Below, one piece after another: positions 40,453 through 49,149 of a stretch of 64,000 nucleotides of DNA (within the stretch, counting starts at the first letter, position 1; each line of letters starts with the position of its first letter). The notes beneath the pieces are model-generated. The model was not told where the DNA came from. It did no database searches and saw only the letters and a program-made list of their open reading frames with translations. This DNA comes from Verrucomicrobiales bacterium (GTDB lineage: Bacteria; Verrucomicrobiota; Verrucomicrobiia; Limisphaerales; J093), in the NCBI GenBank assembly GCA_024233305.1, contig JACKPV010000036.1:62001-126000 (forward strand), in the 5' to 3' direction. A program made the translations under genes and the position numbers.

Positions 40453-41201
40453 CCGAGCTGCAGATCCGCGAGCAGATGGGCGAACGCCTGCTCATCGCCC
40501 AGTCCCCCTGGGGCCGGGCCCGGCTGCGCTTTCAGGTGCACTGGAAGCGCTGGAGCTGGAACGTCGTCACCGGCGTGGCCCACTTCCTCAAACGCCTCTT
40601 CGACATCCTGGTCAGCCTGGCCGCCCTCGTCTTCCTGTCCCCCGTCTACCTCGTGATCGCCGGGCTGGTGAAAATGGACGGTGGACCGGTGTTCTTCCGG
40701 CAGACCCGCTATGGCCTGCACGGGCGGGCGTTTCTCATGCTCAAGTTCCGGTCGATGGTCGTGGATGCGGAGTCCCGCCTGAAGGAGCTGCTGGCCCGCA
40801 ACGAAAAGGCCGAGGGGATTACCTTCAAGATGAAGGATGATCCGCGCATCACCCGGGTCGGGCGGATTCTCCGCAAAACCTCGCTGGATGAGCTGCCGCA
40901 GTTCTGGAACGTGCTCAAGGGCGAAATGTCCATTGTCGGCCCCCGCCCACCGGTCCGGCGCGAGGTCGAGCTCTACGAACAACGCCACCGCCGACGGTTC
41001 AACGCCAAGCCCGGCATCACCTGCCTCTGGCAGGTCGGCGAACGGCACGGGGGCCTGTTCGAGATCGGAGATCGCAACACGATCGACTTCGAGGAACAGG
41101 TCGGGCTCGATGTTCGCTACATCGAGAGCCAGTCCTTCGCCAAGGACCTCTGGCTGCTCCTCAAGACCGTTCCGGCAATCCTCTTCGGCAAGGGAGCATG
41201 A
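40446..41201 (+). CDS. Undecaprenyl-phosphate sugar phosphotransferase (initiating sugar transferase)
   Basis: A 251-residue bacterial sugar transferase that starts EPS repeat-unit assembly by moving a sugar-1-phosphate to undecaprenyl phosphate. It has one hydrophobic anchor (FDILVSLAALVFLSPVYLVI), then GGPVFFRQTRYG, MLKFRSM, the catalytic stretch RKTSLDELPQFWNVLKG, MSIVGPRPP and PGITCLWQV. All are conserved. The short form, without the extra N-terminal membrane domain of WbaP-like proteins, is normal for monotopic enzymes such as PglC. The ATG at 40446 overlaps the preceding stop. Confidence 0.92.
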   Translation: MLTELQIREQMGERLLIAQSPWGRARLRFQVHWKRWSWNVVTGVAHFLKRLFDILVSLAALVFLSPVYLVIAGLVKMDGGPVFFRQTRYGLHGRAFLMLKFRSMVVDAESRLKELLARNEKAEGITFKMKDDPRITRVGRILRKTSLDELPQFWNVLKGEMSIVGPRPPVRREVELYEQRHRRRFNAKPGITCLWQVGERHGGLFEIGDRNTIDFEEQVGLDVRYIESQSFAKDLWLLLKTVPAILFGKGA

Positions 41202-42487
41202 AAACCGCGATTCTCTGTCCCGATCCCCGCACGCCGCTCCGGCTGCTGGCCGGCCGCGTCCCGTTGGCGCTTGCTCCGTGCCTCGGTCTCCCGTTGCTCG
41301 AGCGCGAGTTGATCCGGCTCGCCGACCGTGGCGCGAAGGACGTGCTCATCCTCGCCTCCGACCGGCCCGACGTCATCCGGCTTGCCGTTGGCAACGGGGA
41401 CCGCTGGGGGCTGCGTCTCAAGGTGTCGGTCGAACCCCGGGAATGTCCGATCGAGGAGGCCAGGCGACGGTTGCAGCCGGATTCGGATCGTGGCTGGCTG
41501 GCGGAACCCGATGCCGTCGTGGCGCTCGGCGGTTCCCCGGGCCTGCCCGGTGTCGGGGTGCTGGCGGATGGCGCGGCGTTTCATGCCGCCCTGCTCGATG
41601 GCATGGCGGAGGCGGGGCGCCAGCGGGTCGGCGCCCGCGAGGTGGCTCCCGGGGTGTGGACCGGGCTGCGCAGTCGCATCGACCCCGGCGCGCGCCTCCG
41701 GGCGCCGTGCTGGATCGGTGAACGGGTCTGGGTTCGGGCGCGCGCCACCGTGGGACCGGGCGCGGTGGTTGAGGATGATGCCATCGTCGACGAGGACGCC
41801 GAAATCGAGGGGAGTTGGGTGGGACCGCGGACTTATGTGGGGGCGATGACGCATCTGGACCATTCGCTGGCCTGGGGCAGCGGGCTGTATGATTGGCGCC
41901 GCGACTCGTTGACGGAGGTCGTGGACGCATTTCTGCTCGGTGACCTCGGGGAAGGGGGCGGGGAACGGGTTTCCCGCTCCTGGACCGGCCGGCTTGCCGC
42001 GGCAGTGGCAGCGGCGCTCAGCAGTCCGGTGGTTTTGCTGGCTGCGTTCCGCGCCCGGGCACGGCGGGAGCCCGTGTTCATTCGGCGCCGGGCGATCGCG
42101 CCCCGGGTCACGGCGGGGGCTGGTTCCGGCCGTGAGGTCGACTACGCCGAGTTGAACGGCCTCGACGGCCTGGCGCGGCGCTGGCCGCAGCTGTGGAGCG
42201 TGGCCCGAGGGCATTTTGCGTGGGTGGGCAATCGCCCGCTGACCCGCACGGAGGCGGATGGACTCGAGACCGAGTTCGAGCAACTCTGGCTCAACGCGCC
42301 GATCGGTCTGGTTTCCCTGGCCGACCTGTACGGTTGCAGCGATCCCACGGACACCGAAACTCGGGCGCATAGCAGCTTTTACGCCGCGCGCCGCGATGCC
42401 CGGCTCAACCGCAGAATTCTGCAATGGCTCCTGCTTCATCCCTTCCGCAAACCGCGGGTCTCCCGCCCCAGCCTCCAGCACCCATGA
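41198..42487 (+). CDS. NDP-sugar pyrophosphorylase-like / beta-helix protein with degenerate sugar-transferase tail
   Basis: A 429-residue composite. The N-terminus (KTAILCPDPRTPLRLL) looks like a nucleotidyltransferase of the sugar-1-phosphate type but lacks the usual GxGTRL loop. Residues 150-225 have hexapeptide-like repeats (IGERVWVRARATVGPGAVVE, WVGPRTYVGAM) of a left-handed beta-helix. The C-terminal third copies the plan of the adjacent sugar transferase in degraded form: a hydrophobic segment ending PVVLLAAF, then REPVFIRRRAI, RRWPQLWSVARGHFAWVGNR and a terminal NRRILQWLLL. Catalytic residues appear altered. A regulatory or scaffolding role near the initiating enzyme is possible. It is ATGA-coupled on both sides. 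Confidence 0.65.
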   Translation: MKTAILCPDPRTPLRLLAGRVPLALAPCLGLPLLERELIRLADRGAKDVLILASDRPDVIRLAVGNGDRWGLRLKVSVEPRECPIEEARRRLQPDSDRGWLAEPDAVVALGGSPGLPGVGVLADGAAFHAALLDGMAEAGRQRVGAREVAPGVWTGLRSRIDPGARLRAPCWIGERVWVRARATVGPGAVVEDDAIVDEDAEIEGSWVGPRTYVGAMTHLDHSLAWGSGLYDWRRDSLTEVVDAFLLGDLGEGGGERVSRSWTGRLAAAVAAALSSPVVLLAAFRARARREPVFIRRRAIAPRVTAGAGSGREVDYAELNGLDGLARRWPQLWSVARGHFAWVGNRPLTRTEADGLETEFEQLWLNAPIGLVSLADLYGCSDPTDTETRAHSSFYAARRDARLNRRILQWLLLHPFRKPRVSRPSLQHP

Positions 42488-42789
42488 AAACGCACCAACC
42501 CGAACCCCGGACGCTGCGGGTCACCGACCTGCCCGAAATGACGGCCGCGAACGCCACCGACGTTCGCGATGCGGTCCGGAAGGTCATCACGCCGGATTGC
42601 CGCACGCTGCAACTTGACCTCTCGCAAACCTCCTTTCTGGACAGCAGCGGTCTGGGCGCGCTCGTGGGATTGCACAAAACGATGCGCTTGCAGGAGGGCA
42701 TCCTGCAAATCCTCCATCCCACACCCGCCGTGATGCAGTTGCTCGAGCTCACCCGCCTGCACCGGCTGCTCGAGATTGTCGGCACCTGA
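42484..42789 (+). CDS. STAS-domain anti-sigma factor antagonist-like protein
   Basis: A 101-residue single STAS domain, as in SpoIIAA and RsbV. The phosphorylation site is in SFLDSSGLGALV, with Ser54 (or Ser55) the likely target of a partner-switching kinase. In the unphosphorylated state such proteins bind and neutralise an RsbW-like kinase/anti-sigma factor or another partner. The next gene encodes exactly such a kinase, fused to a phosphatase that could reverse the modification. The ATG at 42484 overlaps the previous stop. Its physiological partner could be a sigma factor elsewhere or an EPS protein. Confidence 0.9.
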   Translation: MKTHQPEPRTLRVTDLPEMTAANATDVRDAVRKVITPDCRTLQLDLSQTSFLDSSGLGALVGLHKTMRLQEGILQILHPTPAVMQLLELTRLHRLLEIVGT

Positions 42790-42810
42790 TCAACCCGCAG
42801 CCAGCCACCG

Positions 42811-44637
42811 ATGCCAGCCACCGCCGCCATGCCGCCCAGCGAATCTGCTCCCGTCGCGCCCGCCTCTCCGGTCCGGCTGGCCGCCTGGCGGGTCGATGCG
42901 GAATGCGCCTACGCCCCGGTGCGGGACGCCACGCGGTCGGCCCGGGCGTTCATGGAGGCACAGGGTCTTTCCAGGGCCGAGACCGCGGCCTGGGAACTGG
43001 CCCTGGTCGAGGCGGCGAACAACGCCGTCCAGCATGCCACCGGGCCGGGTCGGCGGCAGCCGGTGAGGTTCGAGGTCCTGTGCGACGAGCGGGGCGTCGA
43101 GGTGCGCTTGACGGATCACACGCCCGGGTTCGACTGGCCGGACGATCCGTCACTGCCGGAGCCCGAGTCGGAAAGCGGTCGCGGGCTGTTCTTGATCCGC
43201 GCCCTGGTGGACGCCACGGAGTATCTCCGCGGCCCGGGCGCGAATGTGCTGGTGCTGCGCCGCATGCGGGAACTCTCCGAGGCAGGGGAGCGCGGCGGGA
43301 TGCGGGACGACCCGCAGGAATTGGCGCAACGACTGGCGGAATGCGAGGCGGCGCTCACGAACATGACCAGTGAGCTGGCCTCCAGTTACGAGAGCCTCAC
43401 CGCGCTGTTTCGCTATTCGGCGGAGCTGGGGGCGGGCGGGGACTTGAAGGACTTTGCCGGACGGCTGGTGTCGGACCTGCTGCTGGTCGCGGGCGCGGAT
43501 CACGCGGTCGTCCGCCTGTTCCACCCCGAGCCGCCGCGGCTGGAGCTTTTCCTGACGGCGCCGCCGGGGGACCGCTTTGCGGATGACGTCCTGTTGTCGC
43601 ACGAGCACGGCTGCACGGAGTGCCAGGCTCTGGCGACCCGGCAGGACATCTGGTTCAAGCCGGTCGGGGGTGACGGCGAGGGCGGGAGATCCTGTGGCGG
43701 CGCGAGTGGCAGCGGTCTGACCGGGATCTGCCACCCGTTCTTCGCGGACGGCAAACCGGTGGGGACCGTGAGCCTGGTCCGGGAGGGATCCGACCAGTCG
43801 TTTACCGCGGCGCAGATCAGTCTCCTCCACACCTTCGTGGATTTCCTCGGCATCCAGATCACAAACGCGCGGTTGCTCGAGGCACGCACCCAGGCGCGGC
43901 TGGTCGAGCGGGAACTCGAAATTGCCGCCGAGATCCAGCGGGCCCTGCTGCCGGCGTCGTTGCCGAGCTGCCCGCCGTTCGAATTGGCGGCCTCCGCCGA
44001 GGCGGCCCGGCAGGTCGGCGGGGACTTCTACGACGCCCGGCCCGCCGGTCCGGGCGGGCTCTTCGTGGTGATTGCGGACGTGATGGGCAAGGGTGTCCCA
44101 GCGGCGTTTTTTGCTTCCATGCTGCGGAACGCGGTCCGCTGCTTGCAGCCGCTTTACGCCCACCCGGGCCGCTTGCTTACCAAGCTCAACCGCGGGCTCT
44201 TCGAGGATCTGTCCCGGGTGGACATGTTCGCCACGGTGCAGGTGGCCTACCTCGACGCCGTCAGCGCCGCGGTGGTCACCGCCAGCGCGGGCCATTCCCC
44301 CCCGCTGCTCTGCACCGCCGAGGGACGCATGGAACGGGTCGACGCTGCGGGTCTGCCGCTGGGCATCGAACCGGGGACCATCTATGAGGAAACCCGCATG
44401 CCACTGGCGCCGGGCTCGTGGGCGTTGCTTTACACCGACGGGCTGACGGAAGCCCGGGCCCCGGACGGCGCGCTCTTCGGTGAAGCCCGCCTCACCGCCT
44501 GGTTGAACCGGCGGGAAGGCCTGCGCGCGTCGGCGACGGCGCGGCGGGACGATCTGTTGCGCACCCTGGCCGGCTATCGCAAGGGCACGCCGGCCGCCGA
44601 CGATGAGACCTTCATTCTTGTTTGCCACCGACCATGA
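42811..44637 (+). CDS. Partner-switch protein: RsbW-like kinase + GAF + SpoIIE phosphatase
   Basis: A 608-residue protein with a full partner switch. The N-terminal RsbW/SpoIIAB-type GHKL kinase domain (residues 10-150) has ELALVEAANNAVQHA, DHTPGFDW and ESGRGLFLIR. A short coiled coil and a GAF domain (about 205-360) follow. The C-terminal PP2C-like SpoIIE phosphatase has GGDFYD, DVMGKGVPAA, SAGHSPPL, YTDGLTEA and DDETFI, the metal-site residues of the family. One polypeptide could thus both phosphorylate and dephosphorylate the STAS protein encoded just upstream, tuned by the GAF ligand or by phosphorelay. It overlaps the receiver gene by ATGA. Confidence 0.9.
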   Translation: MPATAAMPPSESAPVAPASPVRLAAWRVDAECAYAPVRDATRSARAFMEAQGLSRAETAAWELALVEAANNAVQHATGPGRRQPVRFEVLCDERGVEVRLTDHTPGFDWPDDPSLPEPESESGRGLFLIRALVDATEYLRGPGANVLVLRRMRELSEAGERGGMRDDPQELAQRLAECEAALTNMTSELASSYESLTALFRYSAELGAGGDLKDFAGRLVSDLLLVAGADHAVVRLFHPEPPRLELFLTAPPGDRFADDVLLSHEHGCTECQALATRQDIWFKPVGGDGEGGRSCGGASGSGLTGICHPFFADGKPVGTVSLVREGSDQSFTAAQISLLHTFVDFLGIQITNARLLEARTQARLVERELEIAAEIQRALLPASLPSCPPFELAASAEAARQVGGDFYDARPAGPGGLFVVIADVMGKGVPAAFFASMLRNAVRCLQPLYAHPGRLLTKLNRGLFEDLSRVDMFATVQVAYLDAVSAAVVTASAGHSPPLLCTAEGRMERVDAAGLPLGIEPGTIYEETRMPLAPGSWALLYTDGLTEARAPDGALFGEARLTAWLNRREGLRASATARRDDLLRTLAGYRKGTPAADDETFILVCHRP

Positions 44638-45062
44638 ATACGAACCCAAACACCCGAATCCTGGTCGCCGATGACGAGCTCTTCATGCTACGGCTGCTGG
44701 AGGCGACCTTCCGCAAGGGCGGCCACGAGGTCATCCTGAGCCGCAATGGCACGGAGGCCCTCGCGGCTGCCGAGGAGGCTTCGCCCGCCTTGATCGTGAT
44801 GGATGTCATGATGCCTGGCCTTGACGGCCTGGCGGCGATCCGGCAGCTCAAGGAATCTCCCGGCACCCGGCACATCCCGGTGATCGTCCTTTCCTCGAAG
44901 GGCCAGGCCCTCACCGAGGTCGAGGCGGTCGAATCCGGCGCCGCGCTGTTCCTGACCAAGCCCTTCAGTCCGACCTACCTCCTCGAGGCAGTCCGGAAGC
45001 TGCTGGAACATTCCGCCGACGAGGTTCCGTCCGAGGCCGTCTCCTGCGAAGCGGCCCACTGA
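44634..45062 (+). CDS. Stand-alone response regulator receiver protein
   Basis: A 142-residue single-domain receiver (CheY-like). The acidic pair is in ILVADDELF, the phospho-acceptor is Asp57 in LIVMDVMMPGLDG, and Lys in LFLTKPF completes the site. There is no output domain, so it acts by binding a partner. It is ATGA-coupled to the kinase/phosphatase gene and is the natural acceptor for the Hpt domain of the hybrid kinase 5 kb upstream. That route is inferred from gene order. Confidence 0.92.
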   Translation: MNTNPNTRILVADDELFMLRLLEATFRKGGHEVILSRNGTEALAAAEEASPALIVMDVMMPGLDGLAAIRQLKESPGTRHIPVIVLSSKGQALTEVEAVESGAALFLTKPFSPTYLLEAVRKLLEHSADEVPSEAVSCEAAH

Positions 45063-45101
45063 AGCGGCCCACCGCCCGCACCCCGGCCACTGCCTGCGAT
45101 C

Positions 45102-46286
45102 ATGAAGACCACGCTTCCGCTGTTCATCATGATCGACGCCATGGGCTGGGAGATACTGCGGGACGACCCGTTCGGATCCTCCTTCGCGCCCGTGCGCAAG
45201 CGGCTCGAGTCGGTCTTCGGCTACAGCTCGACCTGCGTCCCGTCGATCCTCAGCGGTCGCTGGCCGGTGGAGCACCGCAACTGGTGCTACTTCGTCTACG
45301 ATCCCGCGCGCTCGCCCTTCCGTTCCCTGCGGCCGCTCCGCTGGTTGCCGGCCGCCATCACAAGCCGCCGGATTTTCCGCCGCTGGCTCACGCGGTTCGT
45401 GAAGGTGCAGTTGAAATTCCGCGGCTACTTTGACCTGTACAACATCCCGTTCCGGCACATTCACCTGTTCGACTTCACCGAAAAGAAGAGTCCCCTCCAG
45501 CCGGGTGGCATGAACCGGGGGCCGAACATCTTCGATCGGCTCACCGAGCGGCGCATTCCCTATTTTGTCACCGACACGACGCAGTCCGAGGAACGCAACC
45601 GTGACGACCTGATCGCCGCCATCACGGCGGAACGCATCGACTTCGCCTTCCAGTACTGGGCCGGCCTGGACGGCCTGTTGCACCGCGTGGGCAACCAGTC
45701 GCCCGAAATCCCCGCCCGGCTGCGCGTTTACGAGGACTGGATCCAGCAAGTGCTGGCTGCTGCGCGCGGGCACTACCGGGAGGTCCGGTTGCACATTTTC
45801 AGCGATCATGGCATGGCGAACTGCGATGAACTGCTCGACCTGAAGGCCATCGTTGAAGCCTTGCCGGTGCGCATGGCGGAGGATTATGCCGTGGTCTACG
45901 ACTCGACGATGGCGCGGTTCTGGTTCTTCAACGAGCGGGCCCGTGAGCTGATCACCGGCGCGCTGGCGCGGGTGCCGCAGGGGCGGGTTGTGCCGGACGA
46001 CGAACTCGAGCGGTTGCACGCACGGTTCGAGGACCGCTATTTCGGCGAACTGATCTTTCTGGTGCAGGAGGGGGTGTTGATCGTGCCCAGCCACATGGGC
46101 GAACGCCCCATCCGGGCGATGCACGGCTATCATCCGTCGGATCTGCAGAGCTATGCCGCCCTGCTGACCAACCAGCCGTCGATCCCGGACGACGTGACGC
46201 ACATCCCGCACATCCACCGTCTGATGGAAAACGCCGTTCGCGCCCTGCCGCCGGGCGGTGCGGCGCGCGAACCTGGAGAACCATGA
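45102..46286 (+). CDS. Alkaline phosphatase superfamily protein (nucleotide pyrophosphatase/phosphodiesterase type)
   Basis: A 394-residue enzyme of the alkaline-phosphatase superfamily. It has IDAMGWE with a metal-binding Asp, the nucleophile Thr in SSTCVPSILSGRWPVEH and the second metal motif FSDHGM. It has no signal peptide, so it should act in the cytoplasm, unlike most phosphatases of the family. In an EPS operon it might trim or transfer a phosphorylated substituent, or act as a phosphoglycerate-mutase-like enzyme; neither is shown by sequence. It overlaps the next glycosyltransferase by ATGA. Confidence 0.8.
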   Translation: MKTTLPLFIMIDAMGWEILRDDPFGSSFAPVRKRLESVFGYSSTCVPSILSGRWPVEHRNWCYFVYDPARSPFRSLRPLRWLPAAITSRRIFRRWLTRFVKVQLKFRGYFDLYNIPFRHIHLFDFTEKKSPLQPGGMNRGPNIFDRLTERRIPYFVTDTTQSEERNRDDLIAAITAERIDFAFQYWAGLDGLLHRVGNQSPEIPARLRVYEDWIQQVLAAARGHYREVRLHIFSDHGMANCDELLDLKAIVEALPVRMAEDYAVVYDSTMARFWFFNERARELITGALARVPQGRVVPDDELERLHARFEDRYFGELIFLVQEGVLIVPSHMGERPIRAMHGYHPSDLQSYAALLTNQPSIPDDVTHIPHIHRLMENAVRALPPGGAAREPGEP

Positions 46287-47587
46287 ACGACGGTCGACCC
46301 TGCAAGATCGTGCACGTGCCCCGGCGGTTTGTCGCCGGCGAGTGGGGGGGCACGGAAACGGTCGTGCTCGAGGTCTCGCGGCAGCAGCAACGCGCCGGAG
46401 GAGACCCGTTGATCGTGACCTCGATGGCGCTGGCCGACCGGCGGCGCGAGGAGATTGGCGGCGTGCCCGTGCGGCGTCATCCCTATTGCTATCCCTTCCT
46501 CGGGCTCAGCGCGGCCGACCGGGCGGCGCTCGACAAGAAGGGGGGCAACCTGCTTTCCCTCGGCCTGTTTCTCGGTCTGCTGCGCGAACCTGGCGTGCGG
46601 CTGTTTCATGCGCACGCCCTCAAACGGCTCGGGGGCGAGGTGCGGACCGCGGCCCGGTGGCGGCGGAAACCCCTGGTCGTTTCACTGCACGGCGGGGTGT
46701 TCGACGTGCCCGCCGCCGAGCTGGGAACGATGCTCAAGCCTATCGAGCGCAAGCTGGAATGGGGCCGGCCCTTCGGCGCCTTGTTCGGTTCCCGGCGCGT
46801 GCTCGAGGATGCCGACCAGGTGATCTGCGTGGGCCGGAGCGAACTCGAGCGCGCCCGCCAGGAACTCACCCACGACCGCGTCGCCTACCTGCCGAACGGC
46901 GTCGACTGCGCGAAGTTCTCGCGGCCCGACGGCGCCGCCTTTCGGGTCCGACACGGGATTCCTCCGGATGCGTTCCTCGTGCTGACCCTCAGCCGCATCG
47001 ATGCGCAAAAGAACCAGCGGTTGCTGCTCGAGGCGCTGGTCCGGTCGGAGCTTGCGGACGCGGGCGTCCGGCTGTTGTTGATCGGTCCGGAAACGCAACC
47101 CGACTACGCCGCGGGTCTGCGGCAGTTCATCCTCGAACACGGGTTGCAGGACCGGGTCCGGATGCTTCCCGGCCTGCGCAACGACAGCCCGGACCTGGTC
47201 AATGCCTACGGCGCGGCGGATCTCTTCGTGCTGCCGTCGATCCATGAGCCGTTCGGGATCGTGGTCCTCGAGGCGTGGAGCGCGGGGCTGCCCGTGGTGG
47301 CGAGTCGGGTCGGCGGATTGCAGGCATTGATCCGCGACGGCGAGACGGGACGCTTCTTCGACCCGAATGCCGCGGCTGCCGCCGATGATCTGGCCGCGCT
47401 CATCGCGCGCCTGGCCACCGATCCCGAAGGGCGACGACGGCTGGGCGAAGCGGGGCGCGAGGAAGCCCGAACGCAGTACGATTGGGTTCGCATCCACGAG
47501 CAGCTCGAGGCCCTTTACCGCCGGGCGGAGGAACATGCCCGGTGGCGTCACGGAGGAGGCAGAGGGGGAAAGGGGGCGGCGGCATGA
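46283..47587 (+). CDS. EPS glycosyltransferase, family 4
   Basis: A 434-residue GT4 enzyme. The N-terminal acceptor domain has FVAGEWGGTETVVLEVSR, a glycine-rich loop typical of GT4. The donor domain contains LSRIDAQKNQRLLLEA and the signature HEPFGIVVLEAWSAGLPVV with its two glutamates. A short disordered Arg/Gly-rich tail ends the protein. It is ATGA-coupled to both neighbours, and the gene order (glycosyltransferase, flippase, glycosyltransferase) is normal for a Wzx/Wzy-type pathway. Sugar specificity unknown. Confidence 0.9.
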   Translation: MNDGRPCKIVHVPRRFVAGEWGGTETVVLEVSRQQQRAGGDPLIVTSMALADRRREEIGGVPVRRHPYCYPFLGLSAADRAALDKKGGNLLSLGLFLGLLREPGVRLFHAHALKRLGGEVRTAARWRRKPLVVSLHGGVFDVPAAELGTMLKPIERKLEWGRPFGALFGSRRVLEDADQVICVGRSELERARQELTHDRVAYLPNGVDCAKFSRPDGAAFRVRHGIPPDAFLVLTLSRIDAQKNQRLLLEALVRSELADAGVRLLLIGPETQPDYAAGLRQFILEHGLQDRVRMLPGLRNDSPDLVNAYGAADLFVLPSIHEPFGIVVLEAWSAGLPVVASRVGGLQALIRDGETGRFFDPNAAAAADDLAALIARLATDPEGRRRLGEAGREEARTQYDWVRIHEQLEALYRRAEEHARWRHGGGRGGKGAAA

Positions 47588-49149
47588 ACCGCGAGGAAGT
47601 GCGCCGCAACGTGATCCGGAGCACGGTGTCCGGGTATGTCCGCCTGGTGGTCCGCATGGGGCTGGGGCTGGTGACGTTCCGGTTGCTGTACCAGGGGTTG
47701 ACCCGGGAGCAGTTCGGCTTCTGGTCCTTGCTGTGGGCCATCTTCGGTTACGGGATCCTGCTGGACTTCGGCTTCGGTTACGCGGCGCAGAAGCGCGTGG
47801 CGGAGCTGATGGTCCGGCAGGATTGGGAGGCGCTCAGCCGGGTGTTGAGCACGATCTTCTTCTTTTACGCCGGGGCTGCCTTGGTGGCCGTGGTCGCGGG
47901 GGTTCTCGGTTCGGATTTTCTGATCGGGCTGTTCAAGGTAAGCGAAGCCTCGCGTGCGAGCTTCCGACTGGTACTGGTGGTCTTTCTGGTGGGGATCGGC
48001 CTGGCATTTCCCATGGGGATCTTCCCCGAGGTGCTCCAGGGCCAGCAACGCATCATGGCGGCAAACAACCTGCAAGTGGTCTCGACGGTGGCGAACTTCA
48101 TTTGCGTGGGGATGGTCGTCTGGTTCCGGCTCGGCTTCCTGGTCCTGGTCGTGTTGTCCCTGCTCTGCATGCTGATTCCCTATGCGTGGGCCGCGGTGCT
48201 GGCGTTGCGGGCGATGCCCGGCGTGCGGTTGCGACCGGGCCTGTTTTCGCGGCGGGCGCTGTTCGATACCGGCCGGTTCAGCGTGTTCGCCTACGCCAAC
48301 ACGCTCAGCAACGTGCTGCGCAACAAGACGGATCAGCCGGTGATCGGCTCCGTGCTCGGGGTGGCTGCGGTGGCGCCGTTCCAGGCCGGCAGCAAGGTCG
48401 GGGAGATGTTCGGCCAGCTCACCCGGCAAATTGCCGATGTGCTGTCGCCCACCGCGGCCCACCTGCACGCCCGCGGCGACCGCGAGGCCCTGCGGGACAT
48501 GCTGATCGACGGCATGCGCTTCAGCGTGCTCGCCGCGACGCCGCTCTACATCCTCATGGCGGCGTACCTCGAGGGGTTGATCCGGGTGTTGACCGGGGTG
48601 CGGGAACCCGGACCCGAAATGGTGCTGGCCGGGCAGTTGCTGTTGTTCTGGTATTACTCGCTGGTCCTGACGCACTGGGTGTTCAAACGGATGTTCATGA
48701 TGGCCGGGCAGGAGCGGCGCATGATGTGGCAGGGGGTCGGGGAAGCCGCGTTGAACCTGGCCCTCAGCATCGTCCTGACGATCGCGCTCCACAGCATCGT
48801 CGGGGTGGCCCTCGGTTCGGTGATTCCGACCTGCATCCTGGGTTGGACCGTGCTTTGGGGGTGGGCGGCGAAGGAAGCGGGGCTCGGCCGTTGGGCGCTC
48901 TTCCGACGGGTGGTGCTGCCCGCGTGGATCGGCTGCCTGCCGATGATCGCCCTGGCGGCGGCGTTCCGACTGCAGCCCTGGTGGGCCAGCGGAGCAACCA
49001 CCTGGCGGGTGCTGGGCGAGGGCGCGCTGGTTGGTGGTGCGGGGTTGGTCGGACTTTGGTTCTCCGCTTTCACCCCGGACGACCGGGCGCGCGTGATGAC
49101 GAAACTGGGCGGCCGGTTCACCGCCGCAACCCGGGGGCAAACCGCATGA
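47584..49149 (+). CDS. Polysaccharide flippase (Wzx-like)
   Basis: A 521-residue polytopic membrane protein of the MOP (MATE/Wzx) superfamily, which flips undecaprenyl-linked repeat units across the inner membrane. It has about 14 hydrophobic segments. The start RSTVSGYVRLVVRMGLGLVT and the segment FQAGSKVGEMFGQLTRQIAD are characteristic of the oligosaccharide flippase family. The ATG at 47584 overlaps the previous stop. With the initiating sugar transferase upstream and the O-antigen-ligase-like protein on the opposite strand, it completes the core of a Wzx/Wzy system. Confidence 0.88.
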   Translation: MNREEVRRNVIRSTVSGYVRLVVRMGLGLVTFRLLYQGLTREQFGFWSLLWAIFGYGILLDFGFGYAAQKRVAELMVRQDWEALSRVLSTIFFFYAGAALVAVVAGVLGSDFLIGLFKVSEASRASFRLVLVVFLVGIGLAFPMGIFPEVLQGQQRIMAANNLQVVSTVANFICVGMVVWFRLGFLVLVVLSLLCMLIPYAWAAVLALRAMPGVRLRPGLFSRRALFDTGRFSVFAYANTLSNVLRNKTDQPVIGSVLGVAAVAPFQAGSKVGEMFGQLTRQIADVLSPTAAHLHARGDREALRDMLIDGMRFSVLAATPLYILMAAYLEGLIRVLTGVREPGPEMVLAGQLLLFWYYSLVLTHWVFKRMFMMAGQERRMMWQGVGEAALNLALSIVLTIALHSIVGVALGSVIPTCILGWTVLWGWAAKEAGLGRWALFRRVVLPAWIGCLPMIALAAAFRLQPWWASGATTWRVLGEGALVGGAGLVGLWFSAFTPDDRARVMTKLGGRFTAATRGQTA

